DNA from: Lonsdalea iberica
GTDB taxonomy: Bacteria > Pseudomonadota > Gammaproteobacteria > Enterobacterales > Enterobacteriaceae
Length of the DNA stretch: 64,000 nt
NCBI RefSeq assembly: GCF_002111585.1
Contig: NZ_LUTP01000003.1
Coordinates: 62,001-126,000 of the forward strand
Reading direction: 5' to 3'
Shown here: piece by piece, positions 14,551 through 24,925 of the stretch
Layout: each line of letters starts with the position of its first letter
Numbering within the stretch: position 1 is the first letter of the stretch
Translations under genes and position numbers: made by a program
The notes under the pieces: model-generated
The model's database searches: none
What the model was told of the DNA's origin: nothing
The model's input: only the letters and a program-made list of their open reading frames with translations

Positions 14551-17538
14551 ATGGCAAGGAGGCAGATTCTTTCTCTGTCGGAAAGAGAATCATTACTGGC
14601 ATTACCGGACGATGAGTTAACGCTGACCCGAATGGCGTATTTCAGCGAGCAGGATCTGGCATTTATTAATGCTCACCGTAAACCCGCCAGTCGGTTTGGT
14701 TTTGCCGTCCTTCTCTGTTATCTGAAAAATATCGGGTTTGCTCCGGATAAAAAAATCCCACCCTCTGATGCGTTGCTGAAGCATATCGCCAGCAGGCTAA
14801 AGCTTACCGGGGATCTCTGGCCCGCTTACCTTTCCGGCAGGGATACGACCCGGCGTGAGCATTTAACCGAACTGTACCGCTATCTTGGCGTAAAGGCGTT
14901 CACCGGAAAAATACAGCAGGACTGTATTACACACCTGCTGTCGATGGCGACGCGCACCGATAAGGGTATTCTCCTAGCCGAAGAGTTACTGGTCTGGCTC
15001 CGGCAGAACAACGTGATAATCCCTGCGATTGATGTAGTGGAACGTACCTGTGCGGAGGCCATGGCAGGCGGCGATAAAATCGTATTTCAGACCCTGAATG
15101 CCCCGTTAACTCCGGCTCACAGGGATGCCCTGGATCGTTTACTTGAGTCATCAGATAATCAGTCGTCCAGGCTGACATGGCTTCTGCAACCGCCGGGTAA
15201 AATCAATGGTAAAAACGTGCTGCAACATCTTGATCGGCTCAGTAGCATTGAATCGCTGGCATTACCGGAAGGTATAGATCGTATCATTCACCAGAACCGG
15301 TTGCTGAAACTGGCGCGGGAAGGCCGAAAGATGAGCAGCCGGGATTTAATTCGATTTTCAGCAGCCCGGCGTCATGCGATCCTGGTGTGCGTGCTGGAAG
15401 AAGCCAGAGCCACACTGACAGACGAAGTGATTGAGCTGCATGAGCGAATGCTGAACAGCCTTTTCAGCAAAGCCAAAAGAACACAGGCTGAGCGGCTTCA
15501 GCAGACCGGAAAGCTGATCCAGTCAAAACTGAGGCAGTATATTGATGTCGGTCAGGCGCTGTCTGATGCCCGTGATTCCGGTGGCGATCCATGGCTCGCA
15601 ATAGAAAACATACTCCCATGGCCTGAATTTGTCGCCAGTCTGGAGGAAACACGCCATCTCGCCAGAAAAAATAATTTTGACCCGCTGCATATTATTACCG
15701 AGAAATACAGCACATTACGGAAATATGCCCCGCGCATGTTGTCAGCTTTACAGTTAGTCGCAACTCCGGCAGCGCAACCTCTGGCTGATGCGCTGGTTGT
15801 GATCAAGGATATGTACCGGAAGCAGTCACGTAAAGTTCCGGCCACCGCGCCGCTTGAGTTTGTCCCCGAAAGTTGGCGCAAGGTGGTAATTACACCTGCG
15901 GGTATTGACCGGCAGTACTATGAATTTTGTGCGCTCAGCGAGCTTAAGGGGGCGTTGCGCTCCGGGGACATCTGGGTTAAAGGTTCACGCCGCTACAAAA
16001 ATTTTGATGATTACCTCATTCCCGAAAAGGACTTTGACAAACTCACACCGGCGCTGCCACTGCCCATATCTGCTGATTATCATGAGTACATTACCAGCCG
16101 TATGACCCTGCTTCAGTCCAGGCTTGAAGAGGTCAATGCCATGGCTGCCCTTGGTGAACTGCCCGATGTGGAAATATCTGACAGGGGCGTAAAAGTCTCT
16201 CCGCTGGATAACAGCGTTCCGGTGCAGGTTTCACCGCTGGCAGAGCTGGTTTACAGCATGCTACCGCGCCCTAAAATCACGGAAATTCTCGATGAGGTAA
16301 ACAGCTGGACGACGTTTACCCGTCATTTTACGCATATAAAAAATGACATTACCCGTCCCGATACCCGCCTGCTCCTTACCACCATTCTTGCGGATGGCAT
16401 CAATCTTGGCCTGACCAAAATGGCGGAAGCCTGCCCCGGGAGCACCAAATCATCACTCGAAGATATCCAGGCATGGTATATCCGCGACGAAACCTATTCA
16501 GCCGCCCTTGCAGAACTGGTAAATGCGCAGGGGAAACGTCCGCTGGCGGCATTCTGGGGTGACGGGACAACGTCATCATCAGATGGGCAGAATTTCAGAA
16601 CAGGCAGCGCAGGCCGCTACGCTGGGCAGGTTAACCCGAAATATGGGCAGGAGCCTGGACGTCAGTTTTATACCCATATTTCGGATCAATACAGCCCGTT
16701 TTACACCTGCATAATTAGTCGGGTCAGGGATTCAACCCATGTTCTCGATGGCTTGCTGTATCACGAAAGCGACCTGGAAATCAGGGAGCATTACACCGAT
16801 ACTGCTGGTTTCACCGATCATGTCTTTGCCCTGATGCATCTGCTGGGCTTTGTGTTCTGTCCGCGAATCAGGGATCTCCACGACAAGAAGCTGTTTATCA
16901 GAGGGAAAGCGGACCAATACCCAACGCTTCAGTCACTGATATCAACGACCAGCCTGAACCTGAAAGAGATCGAAATTCACTGGCGCGAAGTGCTGCGTCT
17001 GGCGACCTCGATAAAGCAGGGAACCGTGACGGCATCCCTGATGCTGAAAAAGCTTGCCAGCTACCCCAAACAAAACGGACTTGCCAAAGCTCTGAGAGAA
17101 ATTGGTCGCATTGAGCGAACCTTGTTTATGCTCGACTGGTTCCGCGATCCTGCACTGCGTCGGCGAGTACAGGCGGGACTGAATAAAGGAGAGGCCCGTA
17201 ACGCGCTGGCGCGTGCGGTATTCCTGCACCGGCTGGGTGAAATCAGGGACAGAAAACCGGAAAATCAGAGCTATCGCGCCAGTGGACTGACGCTGCTGAC
17301 GGCAGCTATCTCGCTGTGGAATACCGTCTATATGGAAAGAGCGGTCGATGCCCTGAAACGTAAAGGGGTGAAGATCAACGAGCAACTGCTGTCGCATTTG
17401 TCCCCGCTTGGCTGGGAACACATCAATCTGACAGGCGATTATATATGGAAAAGCAACCGGATACCGGCTTCCGGTAAGTTTCGTCGGCTGAGGCCAGCTA
17501 AAGTAGAAAGGTCAAAAAATAACCTTGACGTACAATAA
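14551..17538 (+). CDS. tnpA: Tn3-family transposase
   Basis: This 995-residue DDE transposase has the normal Tn3 length. It has the N-terminal DNA-binding part (MARRQILSLSERESLLALPD) and the C-terminal catalytic domain with FWGDGTTSSSDGQNF (first Asp near residue 671) and the HYTDTAGFTDHVFALMHLLG motif. ATG 14551 follows GAGGGA. The frame is intact, so the element may still be mobile. The last codons and the TAA stop lie inside the right terminal repeat, so the repeat doubles as coding sequence. Confidence 0.96.
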   Translation: MARRQILSLSERESLLALPDDELTLTRMAYFSEQDLAFINAHRKPASRFGFAVLLCYLKNIGFAPDKKIPPSDALLKHIASRLKLTGDLWPAYLSGRDTTRREHLTELYRYLGVKAFTGKIQQDCITHLLSMATRTDKGILLAEELLVWLRQNNVIIPAIDVVERTCAEAMAGGDKIVFQTLNAPLTPAHRDALDRLLESSDNQSSRLTWLLQPPGKINGKNVLQHLDRLSSIESLALPEGIDRIIHQNRLLKLAREGRKMSSRDLIRFSAARRHAILVCVLEEARATLTDEVIELHERMLNSLFSKAKRTQAERLQQTGKLIQSKLRQYIDVGQALSDARDSGGDPWLAIENILPWPEFVASLEETRHLARKNNFDPLHIITEKYSTLRKYAPRMLSALQLVATPAAQPLADALVVIKDMYRKQSRKVPATAPLEFVPESWRKVVITPAGIDRQYYEFCALSELKGALRSGDIWVKGSRRYKNFDDYLIPEKDFDKLTPALPLPISADYHEYITSRMTLLQSRLEEVNAMAALGELPDVEISDRGVKVSPLDNSVPVQVSPLAELVYSMLPRPKITEILDEVNSWTTFTRHFTHIKNDITRPDTRLLLTTILADGINLGLTKMAEACPGSTKSSLEDIQAWYIRDETYSAALAELVNAQGKRPLAAFWGDGTTSSSDGQNFRTGSAGRYAGQVNPKYGQEPGRQFYTHISDQYSPFYTCIISRVRDSTHVLDGLLYHESDLEIREHYTDTAGFTDHVFALMHLLGFVFCPRIRDLHDKKLFIRGKADQYPTLQSLISTTSLNLKEIEIHWREVLRLATSIKQGTVTASLMLKKLASYPKQNGLAKALREIGRIERTLFMLDWFRDPALRRRVQAGLNKGEARNALARAVFLHRLGEIRDRKPENQSYRASGLTLLTAAISLWNTVYMERAVDALKRKGVKINEQLLSHLSPLGWEHINLTGDYIWKSNRIPASGKFRRLRPAKVERSKNNLDVQ

Positions 17539-17561
17539 TTTTCGATATCCAAACTGACCCC
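17524..17561 (-). repeat. Right terminal inverted repeat of the Tn3-family transposon
   Basis: 38 bp, reverse complement of the left end except one base (inner end GTCAAG rather than GTTAAG). It contains the transposase stop codon and is followed directly by the TAATG duplication at 17562-17566. Confidence 0.95.
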
Positions 17562-17780
17562 TAATGCGTTGCGCGTCAAAGATAGCCACGCTGAAAACGC
17601 CCGCCGCGACTCCCGCCAGCCCGACAGTAGCGCCTTGCTGACACGCTGATAGGCAGACATAACGGCTGCCTTACTGCTTGCTTCATCGCGTTTTTTTCTG
17701 GACGTACGGCTGTCATTTGTCATTTTTCGCTTGCGAGGTGCGTTGTTACAGTCGTAATATTCGGTCGTCTTCATTTCCAC
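17562..17780 (-). pseudogene. BsmA-like gene, 5' part cut off by transposon
   Basis: From ATG 17780 the frame runs 73 codons to the target duplication; it begins MEMKTTEYYDCNNAPRKRK and ends AWLSLTRNAL. Joined to 7106-7438 after removing the transposon it continues in frame through the lipobox of the bsmA-like gene. The native gene may be one 183-residue protein, or the true lipoprotein start may be the TTG in the SLTRNAL codons, with the upstream frame a separate or non-coding stretch. As it stands, the open frame continues into the terminal repeat and antisense tnpA, which is an artefact. Confidence 0.55.
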
Positions 17781-17810
17781 TCACCTATCGCATTGCAAAG
17801 GAGGTTCAGT

Positions 17811-17855
17811 ATGACTTATTCACATCCAACCCTTTGCAGGCCGCGTCAGGATTAA
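17811..17855 (+). CDS. 14-codon leader ORF with a near-perfect Shine-Dalgarno, upstream of rtcB2
   Basis: AAAGGAGG lies six bases before ATG 17811. The frame reads MTYSHPTLCRPRQD then TAA. It sits 87 bases before the rtcB2 start, and a run of eight T residues follows near 17911-17919. The site is strong for ribosome binding, but whether the peptide is made or matters is unknown. A role in sensing 16S rRNA 3'-end damage is discussed as a finding. Confidence 0.35.
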   Translation: MTYSHPTLCRPRQD

Positions 17856-17942
17856 TCACCGCAGTTCTCTTTTTCTTCGCGTATTGTCCCGACCCTGCCT
17901 GCCCACGCATTCTTTTTTTTAATTGATCAACAGGATTGATCT

Positions 17943-19064
17943 ATGGGCAATACGATTCGCTTTATCTCTGCGCGCGTGAATGTGATCGCGTCGCAAAACA
18001 CCTGGATTGATGATACCGCCATTCAGCAATTGACCGCTACCGCCGGTCTGCCGGATATGGCGCGGGTGTCCGGCATGCCGGACCTGCATCCGGGTCGCGG
18101 TTACCCCATTGGGGCCGCTTTTTTCTCTCTCCGCCGTTTTTATCCTGCGCTGGTCGGCAACGATATCGGCTGCGGCATGGCACTTTGGCGCACCGGCTTG
18201 CAGGCCGGAAAAATTTCTCTGGATAAGCTGGAGAAAAGGCTCGGCAATATCGACGGTCCGTTGGATGACGTGCCGGAGGTTCCCGACGATATGCTGCTTC
18301 ACCGGTTTTCTCTCGGGACGCTGGGAGGCGGAAATCATTTTGCGGAGCTGCAACAGGTGGACCAGGTCTACCAGCCGTCGCTCTTCGAATCACTAATGCC
18401 GGATGCACGGCGATTGTTGCTGTTAGTGCATAGCGGATCGCGCGGGCTAGGTCAGACGATTCTGGAACGTCACCTGCGAAAGCATGGGCACCAAGGCGTA
18501 CTGGAAGGCACGCCCGAAGCCGATGATTACTGGCGGCAGCATCAGCAGGCGCTGCGCTTCGCCGAGTTCAACCGGCAGTGCATCGCCCGCCGCATGTTGC
18601 AACGTTGGCATGCAGAAGGCGAAGCCTTGCTGGATGTGACTCACAATCTGGTGACGCCGACCACAATCGACGGTGAGGCTGGCTGGCTGCATCGCAAAGG
18701 TGCCACACCGTCCGACGCGGGACCGGTCGTCATACCCGGTTCCCGCGGCGATTACAGCTATCTGGTACAGCCGATGCCTGATGCGGTGAGCTTGTTCTCT
18801 TTGGCGCATGGCGCAGGTCGCAAATGGATGCGCGGCGAGTGCAAAGCGCGGCTCGAACAGCGTTACAGCGTGCAGGATCTGGCGCGCACCGAGCTGGGCA
18901 GCCGCGTCATCTGTCAGGATAAAGCGTTGATGTTTCAGGAAGCGCCTCAAGCGTACAAGTCGATTGATACGGTCATCGCCTCTCTGGAGAACGCGGGACT
19001 TATCACGCCGATTGCACGTTTGAAGCCGTTGTTGACGTATAAAACGCGGGGAGGCGTCGCATGA
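17943..19064 (+). CDS. RtcB-family RNA ligase (RtcB2, PrfH-associated)
   Basis: The 373-residue protein is a GTP- and manganese-dependent RNA ligase joining 2',3'-cyclic phosphate and 5'-OH ends. Metal and catalytic motifs are present: [40 protein letters not shown] and the guanylylated-histidine motif [13 protein letters not shown]. It is shorter than E. coli RtcB and matches the group paired with peptide release factor H. Its stop overlaps the prfH start (ATGA). Known work on such pairs shows repair of ribosomes cut in the 16S decoding centre by colicin E3-type nucleases. No RtcR regulator is present nearby. Confidence 0.92.
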   Translation: MGNTIRFISARVNVIASQNTWIDDTAIQQLTATAGLPDMARVSGMPDLHPGRGYPIGAAFFSLRRFYPALVGNDIGCGMALWRTGLQAGKISLDKLEKRLGNIDGPLDDVPEVPDDMLLHRFSLGTLGGGNHFAELQQVDQVYQPSLFESLMPDARRLLLLVHSGSRGLGQTILERHLRKHGHQGVLEGTPEADDYWRQHQQALRFAEFNRQCIARRMLQRWHAEGEALLDVTHNLVTPTTIDGEAGWLHRKGATPSDAGPVVIPGSRGDYSYLVQPMPDAVSLFSLAHGAGRKWMRGECKARLEQRYSVQDLARTELGSRVICQDKALMFQEAPQAYKSIDTVIASLENAGLITPIARLKPLLTYKTRGGVA

Positions 19065-19678
19065 TTTTTTTACAGCTATCCGCCGCGCAAGGGCCTGATG
19101 AGTGCATGTTGGCGACCGCCAAGGCATTGCACACGCTGACGCGCGAGGCGCACGCGTTGTCCGTCACGTTGGAAGTGGTGGAAAGCGAACCTGGAGACCG
19201 GCCGGGAACGCTGAGATCCGCGTTGGTTCTAGTGCAGGGCGACGCCGAGGAAGCACTGGCGAATTTATGGTGCGGAACGTTGCAGTGGGTTTGTCCCAGT
19301 CCTTGGCGTAAAGGGCCGGGACGAAAAAACTGGTTTATCGGCGTGCAGCGTTTCACGCCGCAACACACGTTCACTGATGGCGAGATCCGTATCGAGACGC
19401 TCCGTTCTTCCGGTCCCGGCGGTCAGCACGTCAACAAAACCGAGTCTGCCGTTCGTGCGACGCATGTCGCCAGCGGCATCAGCGTACGGGTGCAAAGCGA
19501 GCGCAGTCAGCATGCCAATCGCCGGCTGGCGCTTCAGCTGATCGAGTGGCGGTTACGGCAGCAGCACCAGCAGCGGACGGCGGCCTTGCGGGAGCAGCGA
19601 CATCGTTGTCACCAGCAGATTGAGCGTGGCAACCCCGTTCGGGTGTTCAAAGGCGAGCGCTTCGAACCCTGCGGTTAG
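19061..19678 (+). CDS. prfH: Peptide chain release factor H homologue
   Basis: The 205-residue protein has the class I release-factor catalytic motif GGQ in [20 protein letters not shown]. It is shorter than RF1/RF2 and lacks the stop-codon recognition superdomain they carry. In PrfH-RtcB2 pairs PrfH is reported to recognise ribosomes damaged in the decoding centre and release the stalled peptide so that the ligase can reseal the 16S rRNA. Translational coupling through ATGA with the ligase gene supports joint action. The locus lies between bsmA and yjfP, where E. coli has none, so it is accessory. Confidence 0.92.
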   Translation: MIFLQLSAAQGPDECMLATAKALHTLTREAHALSVTLEVVESEPGDRPGTLRSALVLVQGDAEEALANLWCGTLQWVCPSPWRKGPGRKNWFIGVQRFTPQHTFTDGEIRIETLRSSGPGGQHVNKTESAVRATHVASGISVRVQSERSQHANRRLALQLIEWRLRQQHQQRTAALREQRHRCHQQIERGNPVRVFKGERFEPCG

Positions 19679-19830
19679 TCAGCAGTCAGTCGTTACGCTT
19701 TGCCGTTTTTTATCTATGGTTGGGGGATTTCCTTTCATCCCACCGGCGTGTTTGGCGCTATGGTAATGAGAGTGGATGCGCCGCCGACGGCTCTGGCGGG
19801 CAGATGAGCGATAAAAGGGAGGAGGCATAG
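19679..19830. other. Intergenic region prfH-yjfP
   Basis: About 150 bases with no gene. GGGAGGAGG lies just before the yjfP start. I see no clear promoter or terminator. Confidence 0.4.
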
Positions 19831-20671
19831 ATGATTGAAATCTCAGTAATTACGATAAACGGCGTTGAGGCGTTGCACGCCACGCCGTCAGGGAAACAGT
19901 CGGAGCCTCTGCCCACCGTTTTCTTCTTTCACGGCTTTACCTCCTCGAAGGAGGTTTACTCCTATTTCGCCTACGCGCTGGCGCATGCCGGATTTCGCGT
20001 GGTCTCCCCGGATGCGCCGATGCACGGCGCGCGATTCGATGGCGATGAGGCGCGGCGTTTGCGTCATTTCTGGGATATTTTTCAGCAGAATGTCCGAGAG
20101 CTGCCGGCGTATGTGGCGCATTTTCGTCAGTTAGGGTTGATTGACGACGGGCGGATCGGCGTTTGCGGAGCTTCTCTGGGGGGAATGACGGCGCTGGCAT
20201 CAATGACACAGTATCCATGGATCAATGTGGTAGGGGCCTTTATGGGGTCGGGCTATGTGTCGTCGCTGTCGCAAGCGCTGTTCCCTCCGGTCGCGCCGGA
20301 TGCACCGCAGAACGCGCCGCAATTGGCGTCGCTGGCGGAGCAGCTTGCACCTTACGACGTGGGGCATCAACTGGAGAAGGTGTCTGACAGACCGCTGCTG
20401 CTGTGGCATGGGCTGGCGGATACGCTGGTGCCGGCCGGTGAGACCGAACGTTTGTATCAGGCGTTGGCCAAACGTCAGCTGGACGCGAACGTGACTTATC
20501 TGACGGAGGCCGATATCGGCCATAAAATCACCCCCACCGCGCTGCGGGCGGCGCCCGCTTTTTCCGCCAGCACCTGTGAGCCGCCGCTTCCATCCTGTCG
20601 CCAATTACGTTGTTTAACTCAAGGCTGCGTATTTCATGCGCGGCCTTTCCGCTCCTTCGCCACATTGCCGC

Positions 20672-20700
20672 TTGTGTTACCTGTTCGGGGCACTTATAAT
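20672..20700 (+). promoter_or_regulatory. Promoter of the rpsF operon
   Basis: TTGTGT (20672-20677), 17 bases, then TATAAT (20695-20700), followed by GC-rich TGCGCG. It lies about 100 bases before rpsF, as expected for a ribosomal-protein operon. Confidence 0.75.
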
Positions 20701-20705
20701 TGCGC

Positions 20706-21192
<487 letters not shown>

Positions 21193-21198
21193 TTTGCC

Positions 21199-21751
<553 letters not shown>

Positions 21752-21792
21752 TCGGCCGCTGTCTAATAACAAGACTTTGAGAGGATAAGGTA

Positions 21793-22245
21793 ATGCAAGT
21801 TATTCTGCTTGATAAAGTAGCAAACCTGGGCAGCCTGGGCGACCAGGTAAACGTTAAAGCGGGCTACGCTCGTAACTTCCTGGTTCCGCAGGGCAAAGCT
21901 GTGCCGGCAACCAAGAAAAACGTTGAGTTCTTCGAAGCTCGTCGCGCCGAACTGGAAGCCAAACTGGCTGACGTTCTGGCCGCAGCTGAAGCTCGCGCCG
22001 CTAAACTGAACGAACTGGCTAACGTCACCATCGCTTCCAAAGCGGGTGATGAAGGTAAACTGTTCGGTTCTATCGGCACGCGTGACATCGCTGATGCGGT
22101 TACCGCAGCAGGCGTTGAAGTTGCGAAAAGCGAAGTCCGTCTGCCGGAAGGCGTTCTGCGTACTCTGGGCGAACACGAAGTGAGCTTCCAGGTTCACAGC
22201 GACGTTTTCGCTAAGCTGAACGTGGTTATCGTTGCTGAAGCGTAA
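21793..22245 (+). CDS. rplI: 50S ribosomal protein L9
   Basis: The 150-residue protein begins [20 protein letters not shown] and has the N-terminal rRNA-binding domain, a long alanine/glutamate-rich central helix ([20 protein letters not shown]) and a C-terminal domain. L9 binds near the L1 stalk and helps keep the reading frame. It is the last gene of the operon and is followed by a terminator. Confidence 0.98.
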   Translation: MQVILLDKVANLGSLGDQVNVKAGYARNFLVPQGKAVPATKKNVEFFEARRAELEAKLADVLAAAEARAAKLNELANVTIASKAGDEGKLFGSIGTRDIADAVTAAGVEVAKSEVRLPEGVLRTLGEHEVSFQVHSDVFAKLNVVIVAEA

Positions 22246-22267
22246 TTTACGCTGACGTTAACGTCGT

Positions 22268-22294
22268 AAAACGCTGGCCTTGTGCCAGCGTTTT
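22268..22294 (+). terminator. Terminator of the rpsF-rplI operon
   Basis: AAAACGCTGGC pairs with GCCAGCGTTTT around a five-base loop, ending in a T-run. Confidence 0.9.
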
Positions 22295-22411
22295 GCATTT
22301 CTGGGGGAGGGAAATCGAGTTTGGACCTGTCGTGACAAGAGCACTCTCCACTAATAGAAAGCGCCCGCTTTCCTACAACTTCTGATTTTTTATTCCGTCA
22401 TCACGCTATGT

Positions 22412-23134
22412 CTAGCGTGTACGAACAAATGCGCCATCCGGCTGACGGATGAACTGCACCGTCTGGTTATCCGTCGTATCAATCTCTAATTCCGACACGA
22501 CGTCCTGGGCATTCAGCCGCAGTCTGACTTTTTGTCCCGCATGAAGGCTGCTGAGCGGTTTGTCGTTACCTTCGACCTGCGCCATCGCGAACACATCGTT
22601 GACCGGAAGGTTATGATCGCGGAAGAGCTGCGCCAAGGTTTGTCCCGAGGCTATCTGATAATTTTGCCACGGTTTTTCGGCAGCGGCAGATGGCGCTTCG
22701 GGTTGCTCCGGCGCGGGGACGGAGTCAGCGCGCGGCGCCGGATTCGCCAACCTGGCCTGAACCGGTGTCGGCTCTGAGGTCAGCGGAACGTTGGTTGGGT
22801 TGTCGGCGCGAGTGGGCTGCGGGGTTGGAGAATAGGGCCAGAGCAGCACGATCAGCAGCAACGCCGCCGCAATCAGCAGCCAGCGACGATGCGGGTAGGG
22901 TAGCGGCTCCATCCATTGAAAGCCGTCCGGCAGATACCACAGCTGGCGCAACAGCAGCGAGACTCGGCCACAAGGATTGCGCCGCGTGGCGGAAGATGCG
23001 GACGATCTCCGCGCTGGCGTTTCATCGGCGGTGCTGAACTGCCAGGGCCGTTGGCGCCACCAACGCAGGCACGATTGCCACAGCGTGCGGGAATCCCAGC
23101 GGTTTTTACTTCTCCTGGGCGCGATTCTGCCCAT
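22412..23134 (-). CDS. ytfB: OapA/YtfB-family cell-envelope protein
   Basis: The 240-residue inner-membrane protein has a basic cytoplasmic N-terminus of about 85 residues, one membrane helix (WLLIAAALLLIVLLW), a proline-rich periplasmic linker and a C-terminal OapA/LysM-like domain (YQIASGQTLAQLFRDHNLPV). In E. coli YtfB is linked to cell division and binds glycans. It lies between rplI and fklB, as in E. coli, and is transcribed divergently from fklB. Confidence 0.92.
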   Translation of the reverse strand: MGRIAPRRSKNRWDSRTLWQSCLRWWRQRPWQFSTADETPARRSSASSATRRNPCGRVSLLLRQLWYLPDGFQWMEPLPYPHRRWLLIAAALLLIVLLWPYSPTPQPTRADNPTNVPLTSEPTPVQARLANPAPRADSVPAPEQPEAPSAAAEKPWQNYQIASGQTLAQLFRDHNLPVNDVFAMAQVEGNDKPLSSLHAGQKVRLRLNAQDVVSELEIDTTDNQTVQFIRQPDGAFVRTR

Positions 23135-23355
23135 GATGACCTCTCTTGCTACCGTGTAAGGTAAAAACGCCTTGAGTATATCGGTAATCCTTTAAGGATA
23201 GCCAGCAAGTCAGCGCGCTTTTGGGGCGGAGTACACGCTATCGGTCACAAGGTGTGTCAATGCGCGTCCAGCGGGGCTGGGCAGAGAAAATTTTACCCAT
23301 AAACCTCACGCTGTTATGCTGCACGCTCGCTATTTTTACAGAAAAAGGAACATCA

Positions 23356-23976
23356 ATGACAACGCCTTCTTATGACAGCGTAGAAGCCCAGGCAAGCTAT
23401 GGCATCGGCCTGCAGATCGGTCAACAGTTACAGGAATCGGGTCTGGAAGGTCTGCTTCCTGAAGCGCTGGTCGCTGGCCTGCGTGATGCTCTTGACGGAC
23501 AGGCGCCCGCCGTACCGGTCGACGTCGTTCACCGCGCGCTGCGTGAAGTTCATGACCGTGCGGACGCGGTACGTCGCGAACGTCAGCGTGAGCTGGCAGT
23601 AGAAGGTCAGCGTTTCCTGAAAGAGAATGTGCAGAAAGAAGGCGTAAGCAGCACTGAATCCGGTCTTCAGTTCCGCGTGTTGACTCAGGGCGAAGGCGAC
23701 ATTCCCGCCCGTCAGGACCGTGTGCGTGTGCACTACACCGGTCGTCTGATCGACGGTACGGTCTTCGACAGCTCCGTACAGCGCGGTCAGCCGGCGGAAT
23801 TCCCGGTGAGCGGCGTTATCCCCGGTTGGGTGGAAGCACTGACGCTGATGCCGGTCGGTTCCAAGTGGGAGCTGTATATTCCGCAGGAACTGGCGTATGG
23901 CGAACGTGGCGCAGGCGCGTCCATCCCGCCGTTCAGCGCGCTGATTTTCGAAGTTGAGCTGCTGGAAATCCTGTAA
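23356..23976 (+). CDS. fklB: FKBP-type peptidyl-prolyl cis-trans isomerase FklB
   Basis: This is a 206-residue foldase, equal in length to E. coli FklB (FKBP22). The N-terminal dimerisation helices begin [20 protein letters not shown]; the C-terminal FKBP domain has [31 protein letters not shown] and [11 protein letters not shown] chose ATG 23356, preceded by AAAAGGAA, because the upstream 45 codons of the frame match nothing in the family. No signal peptide is seen, so it is cytoplasmic. Confidence 0.96.
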   Translation: MTTPSYDSVEAQASYGIGLQIGQQLQESGLEGLLPEALVAGLRDALDGQAPAVPVDVVHRALREVHDRADAVRRERQRELAVEGQRFLKENVQKEGVSSTESGLQFRVLTQGEGDIPARQDRVRVHYTGRLIDGTVFDSSVQRGQPAEFPVSGVIPGWVEALTLMPVGSKWELYIPQELAYGERGAGASIPPFSALIFEVELLEIL

Positions 23977-23984
23977 TACAGGAA

Positions 23985-24024
23985 GATGTCAGACAGTCGA
24001 CGGGCTGTCTGACATCAGGTTTTA
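23985..24024 (+). terminator. Terminator of fklB
   Basis: GATGTCAGACAG pairs with CTGTCTGACATC around an eight-base loop, followed by AGGTTTTATT. Its symmetry suggests it also serves the converging tsx transcript. Confidence 0.9.
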
Positions 24025-24055
24025 TTACGATGACGCCGGGCGTCGACGCGCATCG

Positions 24056-24925
24056 TTAGAAGTTATATCCCACCATGGCGTAATACCCCCATCCTGTCGA
24101 TTTAATCGGCCCCTGCGGCGTGCCAATCTCCGCGCCATCCTGCCACTGTCCGCCGTGATGGAAATAGCGCGCGACGAGGGCGTAGTGCCAATGGTCGTAG
24201 CCCAGTGACAGAATATGGCTTGAGGCGATGGCGTTGCTGGTCCGCACCCGTTTACCATTGCCGTCGACCCAGTTGCTGTCTTTAGCCAGATCGGAACCGA
24301 AGTCGAAGTTAGTGAAACCGATGTAGCTCAAGTTGCCGCCCCACAGCGGCGTTATCGGTACAAAATATTTTATTTTGATGCGATAGCCATCCCACTGATT
24401 TTCATTGGCCGCCTGGTAGTTTTCCCACTGATATTTGGCGTAGACGTTGAGGGACAGACTCATCGGCAGGCCGGTATCAATATCGGTGCCCAGCCCCATA
24501 TACCAAGTATTTTGACGGCCGTCGGCGTTATGCCCGAGGTCGTAAATATAGTTATTGGCAAAGTACCACTGTTTGAAGGGGCCCACACTGAGATCGGTGC
24601 CGGTCAGGTTGTCGAGGGAAAAACGAGGTTCGATTTCCATAAACAGCGGAGATCCTTTGTCCCAGATGCCGCTGTCGGGCGTGTTGCCGATGCCAAACGA
24701 TTTGGGAACATCTACATAGCCGTAAAAGTCGAGCCAGTCTGTTTTGGCGAAGGCTTCGTACTCCAGATAAAGGTCGTTATTCAGCTGAGGTCCGAAACGG
24801 GTATGGTAGCTGCCGACCACGTTGACGCTCTGGTGCCACCAGTCTGAAACGTACTGACTATCGGCTGAAGCCGCGCTAAAAGACGCAGCCAGTAGCGTAC
24901 AGGCGGCAAAGGCGATTTTCTTCAT
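24056..24925 (-). CDS. tsx: Nucleoside-specific outer-membrane channel Tsx
   Basis: Tsx is a 12-strand beta-barrel porin for nucleosides and deoxynucleosides. The product of about 289 residues has a signal peptide ([20 protein letters not shown]), the typical [19 protein letters not shown] start of the barrel and a C-terminal aromatic strand ending YYAMVGYNF for BAM recognition. ATG 24925 has GAGGA upstream; the frame runs 37 codons further without support. Together with the nucleobase permease remnant it points to past use of nucleosides as nutrients. Confidence 0.94.
   Translation of the reverse strand: MKKIAFAACTLLAASFSAASADSQYVSDWWHQSVNVVGSYHTRFGPQLNNDLYLEYEAFAKTDWLDFYGYVDVPKSFGIGNTPDSGIWDKGSPLFMEIEPRFSLDNLTGTDLSVGPFKQWYFANNYIYDLGHNADGRQNTWYMGLGTDIDTGLPMSLSLNVYAKYQWENYQAANENQWDGYRIKIKYFVPITPLWGGNLSYIGFTNFDFGSDLAKDSNWVDGNGKRVRTSNAIASSHILSLGYDHWHYALVARYFHHGGQWQDGAEIGTPQGPIKSTGWGYYAMVGYNF

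Larger units (their letters stand above)
7444..17561. mobile_element. Tn3-family transposon with T6SS-like cargo and OLD nuclease (10,118 bp)
   Basis: The element has 38-bp terminal inverted repeats that begin GGGGTCAG and end ACGTTAAG or ACGTCAAG, with one mismatch, and a perfect 5-bp target duplication. It encodes a full-length Tn3 transposase, a serine resolvase and a dyad-containing res region. Cargo, all on the minus strand, is two PAAR proteins, a cysteine-protease-like candidate effector, a small lipoprotein, a broken Sel1-repeat protein and an OLD-family nuclease. Two internal left-end copies in direct orientation (9517, 10845) and a decayed resolvase piece show that it was assembled from several related elements. 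It interrupts a bsmA-like lipoprotein gene. Confidence 0.95.

Noticed and set aside
17439-17780. 113-codon minus-strand open frame as one gene
   Set aside because: Only the first 73 codons are host sequence; the rest reads through the terminal repeat and antisense tnpA. It is a chimera made by the insertion.
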